A stretch of DNA of 64,000 bases from Chryseobacterium cucumeris (GTDB lineage Bacteria; Bacteroidota; Bacteroidia; Flavobacteriales; Weeksellaceae), in contig NZ_CP068760.1 of the NCBI RefSeq assembly GCF_016775705.1, forward strand, positions 1,240,001 to 1,304,000. The letters are read 5' to 3'. Each line of letters begins with the position of its first letter. Position 1 is the stretch's first letter. Of the stretch, positions 29,960 through 38,367 are shown in pieces. Both the position numbers and the translations under genes were made by a program. Below the pieces are notes generated by a model. The model was given only the letters and a program-made list of their open reading frames with translations. It did no database searches and was not told where the DNA came from.

Positions 29960-32023
29960 TCAGTGGGCATAATAATTTACCCCGCATTCAAGGAATTTTT
30001 TGAAATCCTCTTTAGGCATATATCCTGAAACAGGCGTGTTGATTACTTTACCATCAGGAGTAATTAAAACATAGTGAGGCTGAGAGTTGTTGTTAAAGTT
30101 CACCTGCTGGAATAAACTCCATCGGTCCCCGATGGTTTTTACCTTCTTGATCTGTCCGTCTCCAAGGTCGATTTTGGTTTTCTGATCCTCAGGAAGCTCT
30201 TCCTTATCGTCTACATAGAGAGAAGCCAGTACTACATCGTTCTGAAGAATCGGTAAGATATCTGGTTCGCTCCAAACAAATTCCTCCATTTTTCTACAGT
30301 TTTCACAACCGTATCCTGTAAAGTCGATCAGGATTGGTTTATCTTCTTTTTTGGCCAGTTCTACAGCTTTGAAGAAATCGTGCTCCGGATGCATTCCTAA
30401 AATTCCGTCTTTTTCATCATGGAAATAGCTTACATTGAGTGGAGGTAAAATTCCACTTAATAACTGAAGTTTCGGACGGTCAGATGGGATTAACCCTTGA
30501 ACCAGATAGATCACGAAACCAATTCCCAATACCCCTAATATTTTTCTGGTGATAGAGATTTTAGGCTTTTTATCATCATGAGGGAATCTGATCAATCCTA
30601 ATAAATAGATTGCTAATCCTAAGGCGATAATAATCCAGATGGCAATGAAAAGCTCTCTTTTTAAGAAGAATGTTTTGGATACAAGATCAGCTTTAGACAA
30701 GAATTTCAATGCCAATGCCAGTTCTACGAATCCTAAAACTACTTTTACCGTATTCATCCATCCTCCGGATTTCGGAAGGCTTTGTAATGCCTGCGGGAAT
30801 AATGCCAGCAGTCCAAAAATAATCGCCCATGCCAGCCCGAATCCAGCCAAAGCAAAGGTCAGAAGCATAGGAACATTGGATGAACCTGTTACTGCACTTC
30901 CCAGTAAACTTCCTAAAATAGGTCCTGTACAGGAGAAAGAAACAATCACCAACGTTAATGCCATGAAGAAAATACCGATAATTCCTCCCGCTTCTTCCGC
31001 TTTGGAAGATTTGTTGGCGATAGAACTTGGCAGCGTGATATCATAATACCCGAAGAAACTTCCGGCAAAGAAGATGAATATGATGAAGAACGCAATGTTC
31101 AGCCATACACTTGTGGAAATTTCATTGAAGATATTTCCGGCAATTCCATCAATAATATGGAAAGGAATACTTAATAAAACAAAGATCAGAAGGATAAAAA
31201 AGCCATAAATAAGAGCGTCTCTTTTTCCTTTGGCTTTGTTTTTACTTCCTTTGGTAAAGAAAGAAACCGTTAATGGGATCATCGGGAACACACATGGCGT
31301 AAGCAAAGCGATTAATCCTCCGATAAATCCAAGGAATAGATACGTCCAGTAATTTTCATCCACTTTGGCAGACGCAGTACCGCAATCTGTCAATGGCTTT
31401 TTGAAATCGATGGTTGCAATTTTCAACTGCTTTGGATCCAGTTTTGAAGCTTCTGTGATCGCAGTTTCAGTTTTTGCAGGATTTTCAGTAACGGTCCCGG
31501 TAACTTTCACTGAATCCTTTACAGGCGCTGCGTTTTCCTCGGCTGCAGCCTCTTCCGCTGCCCCTTTTGGAGTAACTTTTTGATTGAATTCTAATGTATT
31601 GGGAGCCAGGCAAACTCTGTCATCACAAGTCTGATACGTAATCTCGGAAGTGACATCTGCAGGTTTTGTCGGATCTTTTAATTTAAATTTCTGCTTAAAT
31701 CCGGCAGCATTGGAATAAAAAACAATAGTACCTCCGAATGCTTCAGAAAATTCTTCATGTTTTTTACCTACTTCGGTAAATTTTCCAATCAACTCAATAT
31801 TCTTTCCTGTCACTTTATACTCCGTTGGAATTCCGGTATCTTCCGGTAAATCTTTGGAGTAAATATGCCATCCGCTTTCCATGGTAGCATTCAATACCGC
31901 TTCGTACTGATTGTTTCCCAGATCGTTGATGGTGAATTTAAACTTTACAGGATTTTTTATCTGCGCATTAATTCCTGTCGCTAAAAATAGTAGAATTAAT
32001 AAAAACCAGTTTCTAAATTTCAT
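29960..32023 (-). CDS. dsbD: Thiol:disulfide interchange protein DsbD
   Basis: 687 residues from ATG 32023 (MKFRNWFLLILLFLATGINAQ, signal peptide); the frame upstream overlaps the neighbour. Three parts: an N-terminal periplasmic domain, a central eight-helix CcdA-like domain with Cys in LLTPCVFPMIP and FSCTGPILG, and a C-terminal thioredoxin domain with GYGCENCRK (Cys about 573 and 576). It moves electrons from cytoplasmic thioredoxin to the periplasm. A Glu/Ala-rich linker (EEAAAEENAAP) follows the first domain. Last gene of the tlpA-DUF6029-dsbD unit. Confidence 0.95.
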   Translation of the reverse strand: MKFRNWFLLILLFLATGINAQIKNPVKFKFTINDLGNNQYEAVLNATMESGWHIYSKDLPEDTGIPTEYKVTGKNIELIGKFTEVGKKHEEFSEAFGGTIVFYSNAAGFKQKFKLKDPTKPADVTSEITYQTCDDRVCLAPNTLEFNQKVTPKGAAEEAAAEENAAPVKDSVKVTGTVTENPAKTETAITEASKLDPKQLKIATIDFKKPLTDCGTASAKVDENYWTYLFLGFIGGLIALLTPCVFPMIPLTVSFFTKGSKNKAKGKRDALIYGFFILLIFVLLSIPFHIIDGIAGNIFNEISTSVWLNIAFFIIFIFFAGSFFGYYDITLPSSIANKSSKAEEAGGIIGIFFMALTLVIVSFSCTGPILGSLLGSAVTGSSNVPMLLTFALAGFGLAWAIIFGLLALFPQALQSLPKSGGWMNTVKVVLGFVELALALKFLSKADLVSKTFFLKRELFIAIWIIIALGLAIYLLGLIRFPHDDKKPKISITRKILGVLGIGFVIYLVQGLIPSDRPKLQLLSGILPPLNVSYFHDEKDGILGMHPEHDFFKAVELAKKEDKPILIDFTGYGCENCRKMEEFVWSEPDILPILQNDVVLASLYVDDKEELPEDQKTKIDLGDGQIKKVKTIGDRWSLFQQVNFNNNSQPHYVLITPDGKVINTPVSGYMPKEDFKKFLECGVNYYAH

Positions 32024-32051
32024 TTTATTAAAATAATTTGAATATATGTGA

Positions 32052-33704
32052 TTAATAACTGGTGCTAATACCCAAAGAAAGACCGGCACTCTCAGGAACA
32101 AATCTGCAAACACCGCCTACACAAAGCAATCCTCCTCTTTGTCTGCCATAAGAAGCCTGAATTCTTGTACTGTTTTTTCTAAAAACCAGCCCTCCTGTGT
32201 AATAGTGCATTTGCTTTTCTTTATCAGAATTTCCGTAATTATAAAGGTCATTGGCGAAGATCGACCAGTTTTTGTTAAAATTATATTCGAAAAGACCGGC
32301 AGCCCAATTTCCATGGTAACCGTTTGCCCATTGATGCTGCAGTTCCAGTTTCATAGAACTTTTGGAAAATCTGTAAATATTATCCAGAATAAGGGTCTGT
32401 GCTTTTACTTCTCCACTTGTTTCTTCGACTCTGTAGGTGTTGTAGTACTGGTTAATAAATACCAGGGCAACCTTCCATTTATCCTTCAGCCTGGTTCTGA
32501 TATCAAGACTTTGGTCTGAGTAATATTTTTCTCCTAAAGCAAGAAAATCCGTTTTATAGTCACGGATATCATTAATGTATGATCTGTAGGTTCCCTTTAA
32601 TCCATACCAGTTTGAAATATTCAGAGAAAGATCAGTTCCGTATTTTCCACCCAATAGTGTTCCCTTTTTTATCTTATAAAAGATGTCTAGCTGGGAACCT
32701 ATTTCCCCGGATTTCTTTTGAGGAAGAAATGACAGCCTTGGTTGTGCCTGATAAACATAAATATTGGCCAGGCTATAGTCATATTGTTTGGTGAGTGAGG
32801 GGATATAATTCAGTACGGAATTATGATAAATATTTCCGATTTGGTCTCGTTGTGAATAAAAATTAAAGTTTTCCAGTCTTCTTAGTCCCGCAATGATTCC
32901 GAACCGGTCTGTAGCATAGGAAAGGTTAAGCAGAAAAGCATTGCCTGAAAATATATTATTCGGATCCAATACGTTTACCTGCTTGATATTGTCCTTGGTT
33001 TTGTAAAGGTATTCCAATTCCATTGCGAAATTTGAATATTCCATTTTCATTCTGGACGAATAGATACTTACGTTTTTAGGGAATTTGCTGTTTTCCTTAT
33101 TGTCCTCATATTTATTGACATAGCTGAATCCGATACTGGTATGAAGGTCTTTTGCCTTTATCATATTGTCCAGTTTCAGTTCGCTATCCAGTCCTGTTAT
33201 TAATCCGTCTGAAAGATTAAATCCTAACCTCTGTTTACCTATTAATGCTTTCATGATGACGGTTTGGCTGGGATCTGTATATTTTATTTTTCCTCCCAGC
33301 AGGGAATTTGCAATCCCAAGCTGTTTGTCTTCCCATACACGTAAAGCTAAACCGCTGCCGAACTGCTCATAAAAATGCCCTAATGTGACATCTACTCCCG
33401 CCTTTTCGTTATTATAATTAACAAAATAAGTTCCCAGGTTGGTTTTATTCAAAGCCGGTGAGTAATTGAGCAAGGCTTTTGGTTCATAAGCTTCAAGCTG
33501 TACCCCTGCTGTGAATTTGTTTAATTTATAGCTGATATTCAGGTAGTTGTTTGATCTTAGCCTTTGTTCTTTTTCGGTTTCGGAGAGTTTTACTTTGCTG
33601 TCATCAATATAATATTGTGAATTGGATTCAAGATTTACAGATAACTGGCTAAAAAGACGAATGCTGGTTAATAGAGCAGTTCCATAAATTATTTTTTTTC
33701 GCAT
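32052..33704 (-). CDS. DUF6029 family outer membrane beta-barrel protein
   Basis: 550 residues. Signal-like start MRKKIIYGTALLTSIRLFSQ, then alternating aromatic strands throughout (for example FGIIAGLRRLENFNFYSQRD) typical of an outer membrane barrel. The TYFVNYNNEKAGVDVTLGHF segment and overall length match DUF6029 as I recall it. Function unknown. The start is 2 bases after the TlpA-like stop, so it is tightly cotranscribed with redox genes on both sides. Confidence 0.8.
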   Translation of the reverse strand: MRKKIIYGTALLTSIRLFSQLSVNLESNSQYYIDDSKVKLSETEKEQRLRSNNYLNISYKLNKFTAGVQLEAYEPKALLNYSPALNKTNLGTYFVNYNNEKAGVDVTLGHFYEQFGSGLALRVWEDKQLGIANSLLGGKIKYTDPSQTVIMKALIGKQRLGFNLSDGLITGLDSELKLDNMIKAKDLHTSIGFSYVNKYEDNKENSKFPKNVSIYSSRMKMEYSNFAMELEYLYKTKDNIKQVNVLDPNNIFSGNAFLLNLSYATDRFGIIAGLRRLENFNFYSQRDQIGNIYHNSVLNYIPSLTKQYDYSLANIYVYQAQPRLSFLPQKKSGEIGSQLDIFYKIKKGTLLGGKYGTDLSLNISNWYGLKGTYRSYINDIRDYKTDFLALGEKYYSDQSLDIRTRLKDKWKVALVFINQYYNTYRVEETSGEVKAQTLILDNIYRFSKSSMKLELQHQWANGYHGNWAAGLFEYNFNKNWSIFANDLYNYGNSDKEKQMHYYTGGLVFRKNSTRIQASYGRQRGGLLCVGGVCRFVPESAGLSLGISTSY

Positions 33705-33706
33705 AA

Positions 33707-34192
33707 TTAATTGCTGGTATTGTATTCTTTAATCTTTTTGATCAGTTCATCTTCATCTCCGGGAGAGTAGCCCACATGAGAATATACCACTTTACCTTTA
33801 TGGATGAGTATGGTGTGGGGGATACTGTTGATATTCAATGCTCTCTTAAGAGTCTGGTTAGAGTCCAGTAATACCGTGTAGGGCCACCCTTTGCTTTTGA
33901 CAAGGGTTTTCACTTTTGAAACTGTACGGGCATCATCTGTAGCAGCTGCCAGCAGGGTAAACTTGCTTTCCTTCTTCCAATCTTCGTATTTGTCATTAAT
34001 AGCAGTAAGTTCCTCCATGCAGGGAAGGCACCAGGTGGCCCAAAAGCTGACAATAACAGGATTGGAGGAATCTATTTTGGAAAAATCGATCCTGTCACCC
34101 GATATAGTATTTAAAGAGACATTAGGGATGTCCTGGGCATAAAAAAAGCTTAAGCAAAAAATAAAAAGCCCTGAAAAAGTCATTTTCATCAT
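33707..34192 (-). CDS. TlpA-like periplasmic thioredoxin
   Basis: 161 residues. Signal peptide (about 1-19, ending FFYAQ), then a thioredoxin fold with active site FWATWCLPCMEE (Cys 55 and 58), cis-Pro segment INSIPHTILI and GYSPGDEDEL. Either of two adjacent ATGs (34192, 34189) may start. Predicted to carry electrons received from DsbD to envelope targets. First gene of the minus-strand unit and divergent from the Omp28 genes. Confidence 0.93.
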   Translation of the reverse strand: MMKMTFSGLFIFCLSFFYAQDIPNVSLNTISGDRIDFSKIDSSNPVIVSFWATWCLPCMEELTAINDKYEDWKKESKFTLLAAATDDARTVSKVKTLVKSKGWPYTVLLDSNQTLKRALNINSIPHTILIHKGKVVYSHVGYSPGDEDELIKKIKEYNTSN

Positions 34193-34392
34193 AAATATTA
34201 TTTTTAATAATTAAACAAATATTATTTTGCTAATATATAATTAATTATGTAATTTTAATGCGAAATAATCATTAAAACAATCAAAATATTGATTTTATCA
34301 AAATTTTAATGTTTAAATTTTAAACTCATTTATTAACAACTCCATATAAAATTTTAGTTTTTATTTAAACCTATTAAAAAATTCAACAAACA
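34193..34392. promoter_or_regulatory. Divergent AT-rich promoter region of the redox cluster
   Basis: 200 bases, strongly AT-rich, between divergent genes. On the minus strand AATATTTG matches the -7 consensus except for one base. No confident plus-strand box. Confidence 0.35.
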
Positions 34393-35457
34393 ATGAAAAA
34401 AAAGTTATTATTTCTAAATTGTGTGATTTTATTTTTTTTGTTATTGTCCTCCTGTAGCGGATCGGCAAGCGACGAAGGAGATACTGTTGCGACTTATCTT
34501 ACCATTTCTTCAGAAGGAGGTAACGAAAAACTATTGGGAAAAAGCTTTACATTCAGAATAAAGGATAATCTCAATAATGACATTACTTCAGAAAGTGAAA
34601 TTTTTGTCAATAATCAGCTTATAAACGGAAATATCTATACGCCTGTAGAGAAAGGAGCTTATACTATCAGTGCCCGATACAGAAACCTCCCTGCAAATCC
34701 TATATCTGTAAATGCTGTCATCAATGACGGAGTCAATTTTAAACATAGAATTTTATACGAAGATTTTACCGGTACATGGTGTGGAAACTGTACCCGTGCA
34801 GGGGCCAGAGCCAAAAATCTGAGACTGCAGACCGATGATGGTTTTGTCTTTATCGGGATTCATGGGCCTAGTGGGCAGGATCCGTGGTCGAATGCCGTAA
34901 GTGCTGAGGTAGAGCAGTTTAAAAATGTAACCGGGGTGGATCTTGGCTGGCCTACTATGTTTATTAACAGAAATACAATGTGGGATGACAGTGAAAATTA
35001 TACCGATATGTCGTTACCGTTGTCTCAGTTAAAAGCCTTCAGTAAAATAGGGATAAGAATAGGCTCTGATATATCTGGCAATACTCTGAATGTTGATGCC
35101 CGGATTTCTTTTGCCCAAGCCTTTTTAGGACTTAAGCTGGCTGCGTTTATAGTAGAAGACGAGCTGGTGGGTAAACAAAAGAATTATGTTCCTGCTTTGG
35201 GGCCACCTACAATTTATGATTATGTACACCATAATGTTTTACGGGCTAAACTGACTTCATCTGTTGCAGGAGAAAATATTCCGGATTCCCAGACAGGAAT
35301 TTCCAATGAATACTCCCGATCATTTCAATACTCTATTCCTTCAGATTACCATCGTGATCATCTTAAAATTATCGTGATGGTAATGGATAGTAATGGAATT
35401 GCACTGAACGTGAGAGAAGAAAAGATAGGCATATCCAATACTTATGAATTTTTATAA
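34393..35457 (+). CDS. Omp28-related lipoprotein with thioredoxin-like CxxC
   Basis: 354 residues. Lipobox LLLSSC places the lipidated Cys at 21. After an Ig-like segment, RILYEDFTGTWCGNCTRAGA holds a CxxC (Cys 130 and 133), the Omp28 thioredoxin-like core. Predicted to sit in the outer membrane. The neighbouring plus-strand gene has the same core with Cys-Gly-Tyr-Cys. Its place next to TlpA and DsbD suggests that its disulfide is redox active. Confidence 0.88.
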   Translation: MKKKLLFLNCVILFFLLLSSCSGSASDEGDTVATYLTISSEGGNEKLLGKSFTFRIKDNLNNDITSESEIFVNNQLINGNIYTPVEKGAYTISARYRNLPANPISVNAVINDGVNFKHRILYEDFTGTWCGNCTRAGARAKNLRLQTDDGFVFIGIHGPSGQDPWSNAVSAEVEQFKNVTGVDLGWPTMFINRNTMWDDSENYTDMSLPLSQLKAFSKIGIRIGSDISGNTLNVDARISFAQAFLGLKLAAFIVEDELVGKQKNYVPALGPPTIYDYVHHNVLRAKLTSSVAGENIPDSQTGISNEYSRSFQYSIPSDYHRDHLKIIVMVMDSNGIALNVREEKIGISNTYEFL

Positions 35458-35492
35458 AACTATTATTTACTAAACTTAAATTTTTAAAACAA

Positions 35493-37361
35493 ATGAAAAA
35501 GATTTTATTTTCGGTGCTTATCCTGATATTCGGGATACACTACTCACAGACTTATTACAGTCAGGATTTTAATACTGCAGGACTCAACGGATGGGTGAGT
35601 ACTGATATTGACGGAGATGGGAAACAATGGACTAATATGAATGTTTCTAGTGTAAATGCAGGCTTTGGAAGCGGATCATTGACTTCCTTTTCTTATGTTA
35701 ATGGAACCGGAGCACTTACGCCAAACAATCTGATCACTTCCCCGCTTATTAACTTAAGTACTGTTACTGCTTCTAATGCATATCTGGTCTATAATTTGGC
35801 AACATATTCTAATGATCCAAACGAAAAGTATTCAGTATATGTTACAACAACCAACGCTTCAGGAGCTATTACTGCTTCCACACCTGTGTATACAGAAACT
35901 GTGGCTGCAGGTGGCTTTCAAAACAGAGTGATCAATGTGAGTTCCTTTATTGGGCAGCAAGTTTATATTTCTTTCAGACATTATGATTGTACAGATCAGT
36001 ATTACCTCATTTTGGATAATATCCAAGTCAAAAGTCTTGCAGATTATGATGTAGCTCTTACAAATTTATCTTTAAGTCGATATGGAGTGACCAATACGGA
36101 TTATTTTATCAAAGCAACTGTAAAAAATAATGGGGCACAAAGTGTTAATAATGTCACCCTTAACTGGAATGATGGCACAGACCATTCTGCTGTAATACCC
36201 TTAGCGGCGCCTTTAGCTATTGGGCAGGAAAAAGAAATTACGCATTCAAATGCCGTAAACTATTCTACAGTCGTAAATAAAAATATTATTGTATCTGTTA
36301 CCGGAGTCAACGGAGCAGCGGATGCTACTCCTGCAGACAATACATTGTCCACCCAATTTATAAGTGTAAGCCAGAATTCGCCTAAAAAAGTAGTGATTGA
36401 AGAAGGTACGGGAACATGGTGTGGTTATTGCCCTAGAGGGGCGGTTGCAATGCATAATGCTGAAAATAGTTTTCCTAATGATTTTATAGGAATTGCAGTA
36501 CATAATAATGATCCTATGACTTTGGCTGAATATAATACAGGAGCAAACTTTAATAGCTTTCCAGGAATGAATGTGGACAGAAGTCTTCTGAGACAGAGTG
36601 TTAGTTCTGATTTCTCTGAGTTTATTAATGCAAGGAAATCATTGATTGTTCCTGTTGCACTAAATGCAACATCTTCCCTGGCAGGAAGAATTTTAACATT
36701 CAATGCATCTGCTGTTTTCAGAACCAACTTTACAAATGCTAACTTCAGATTCGTTGCTGTGGTTATAGAAGATGAAGTAAAAGGTACTACTTCGGGCTAT
36801 AACCAGGCAAATTACTATGCTGGGAGCACTACATCTATGGGTGGATATGAAAGTAAACCCAACCCGGTGCCTGCTGCGGATATGGTTTATGATCATGTGG
36901 GCAGAATGCTGTTGGGAGGATATGCCGGGCAGGCAGGATCTATACCTTCCACCCTAACTGACGGTCAGGTTGTAAACTATACATTTACAGCAGATATTCC
37001 AACTGCATATAACCTGGATAAAATAAAAGTTGCTTTGCTTTTATTGGATGGTACAACCGGCGAAATTGTTAATGCAGCAGGGCCATTTGCCATAAACACA
37101 ACATTAGGGGTTCATGCTGCTGAAAAGACAAACAATGAACATATGTTATATCCTAACCCCGCAAAAGACTATTTCAAAATTGACGGAAAAGGAAAGGCAG
37201 ACATTAAAATTTTTGATGTCAGTGGAAGAACAATTCTTGAAAAAGAAAATGCAGAGCCTAATACTCCGATTTCTGTACACAACTTTGTAAAAGGAACTTA
37301 TCTGGTTTCTATTAAAGAAAAAGATGCGGAACCGGTTATTAAAAAGTTAATTATTAAGTAA
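35493..37361 (+). CDS. Secreted Omp28-type protein with type IX secretion sorting domain
   Basis: 622 residues. Signal peptide (about 1-18), a choice-of-anchor-J/MAM-like domain (YYSQDFNTAGLNGWVSTDID), a CARDB-like segment (YDVALTNLSLSRYGVTN), an Omp28 thioredoxin-like domain with GTWCGYCPRG (Cys 310 and 313) and a C-terminal T9SS type A sorting domain (MLYPNPAKDYFKI through YLVSIKEKD). Predicted to cross the outer membrane by T9SS and stay on the surface or be released. Likely cotranscribed with the lipoprotein gene 35 bases upstream. Confidence 0.9.
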   Translation: MKKILFSVLILIFGIHYSQTYYSQDFNTAGLNGWVSTDIDGDGKQWTNMNVSSVNAGFGSGSLTSFSYVNGTGALTPNNLITSPLINLSTVTASNAYLVYNLATYSNDPNEKYSVYVTTTNASGAITASTPVYTETVAAGGFQNRVINVSSFIGQQVYISFRHYDCTDQYYLILDNIQVKSLADYDVALTNLSLSRYGVTNTDYFIKATVKNNGAQSVNNVTLNWNDGTDHSAVIPLAAPLAIGQEKEITHSNAVNYSTVVNKNIIVSVTGVNGAADATPADNTLSTQFISVSQNSPKKVVIEEGTGTWCGYCPRGAVAMHNAENSFPNDFIGIAVHNNDPMTLAEYNTGANFNSFPGMNVDRSLLRQSVSSDFSEFINARKSLIVPVALNATSSLAGRILTFNASAVFRTNFTNANFRFVAVVIEDEVKGTTSGYNQANYYAGSTTSMGGYESKPNPVPAADMVYDHVGRMLLGGYAGQAGSIPSTLTDGQVVNYTFTADIPTAYNLDKIKVALLLLDGTTGEIVNAAGPFAINTTLGVHAAEKTNNEHMLYPNPAKDYFKIDGKGKADIKIFDVSGRTILEKENAEPNTPISVHNFVKGTYLVSIKEKDAEPVIKKLIIK

Positions 37362-37372
37362 TTTCTCACAAT

Positions 37373-37405
37373 CCGGGAAGCTGTAGCGCGGCTTCCTGGT
37401 TTTAT
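37373..37405 (+). terminator. Terminator after the Omp28/T9SS gene
   Basis: CCGGGAAGC (37373-37381) pairs with GCTTCCTGG (37391-37399; one G-T) around a 9-nt loop, followed by TTTTAT. It separates the small secreted gene, so that one may be expressed at a lower level. Confidence 0.7.
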
Positions 37406-37418
37406 AAATTTAAAAATT

Positions 37419-38168
37419 ATGAAAAATATTAATTACTACATGATATTTCTGTCTTTTCTTATCTCTTTTTATGGGAAAGCGCAGCTTAGTCTAGCAAGAG
37501 AAGATGAGACACCAATAAATGACGGAAGTGTTATTACTTATAACACTGTAGATGAAAATCTGGCAACCTTACACTATAAAATTAAAAATAACTCTGCTGT
37601 TCCGATTAATGTTCGTGCAAAAGTTATGAATATTATCAATGCTGACGGAAGTAGTTTTCAATTCTGTTACCAGAATACATGTCTGCCATTTATAATTTTA
37701 GGAGCAGTTTATCCCGGAAATTCCAAACCGGCAATCAATATTCCTGCAAATTCTGAAGTTTCAAGTGGGTATACTATGTGGAATGCAGATACAGGTTCCG
37801 GAACATTCCCAATTGACTATATAATAAAATATTATCTGGTGGATGATTTTAATAATGAATACGGAATGCCAGTAACATTTACTTACAGATATAATCCTAA
37901 TGCAACATTAGCAGTACATGATATGGCAAAAGGTAAGTTGTCTTTTGCTGAAATTGATGCAACCCGCGTTAAGAATGTGATTAGTGTAATTTCCAAAGAA
38001 GATATATCCTATGTCTTATATACCGCTGACGGGCGAACTGCGTTGGCTGGAAACCTTAAGAATGGAAAAAATGTTATAGATGTTTCTCATCTGCAGCAGG
38101 GAAATTATATTGTTTTTTTTAAGAACAGACGAGGAGAAGCTGCGTCAAAAAAAATAGTAAAAGAATAA
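37419..38168 (+). CDS. Secreted protein with a sorting-like C-terminus, unknown function
   Basis: 249 residues. Signal peptide MKNINYYMIFLSFLISFYGK. The middle is an Ig-like beta domain with two cysteines, FCYQNTCLPF. The C-terminal 75 residues (ISYVLYTADGRTALAGNL, QQGNYIVFFKNRRGE) have the form of a T9SS type A sorting domain, although the N-terminal YPNP-type motif is weak. Located behind the Omp28 genes, so it could be a client of the predicted redox relay. Confidence 0.75.
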   Translation: MKNINYYMIFLSFLISFYGKAQLSLAREDETPINDGSVITYNTVDENLATLHYKIKNNSAVPINVRAKVMNIINADGSSFQFCYQNTCLPFIILGAVYPGNSKPAINIPANSEVSSGYTMWNADTGSGTFPIDYIIKYYLVDDFNNEYGMPVTFTYRYNPNATLAVHDMAKGKLSFAEIDATRVKNVISVISKEDISYVLYTADGRTALAGNLKNGKNVIDVSHLQQGNYIVFFKNRRGEAASKKIVKE

Positions 38169-38205
38169 TTAATTACTACAATAAACGAATGTTGTTTTTA
38201 TTGAC

Positions 38206-38235
38206 AAAAGACTATCTCAATTGAGATGGTCTTTT
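38206..38235. terminator. Bidirectional terminator
   Basis: AAAAGACTATCTC (38206-38218) and GAGATGGTCTTTT (38223-38235) pair across AATT with one G-T. Confidence 0.8.
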
Positions 38236-38367
38236 GCTGTTTTTAGAATGAAATATTTTCCTTTTTAAAGTGATAAATCATATTAATTTTATTATTACAA
38301 AGTGTAAACAAGTAAAAATTGCACTTAATAATCTTATATTTAAACTTACATTTAACAAGATCAGGAT

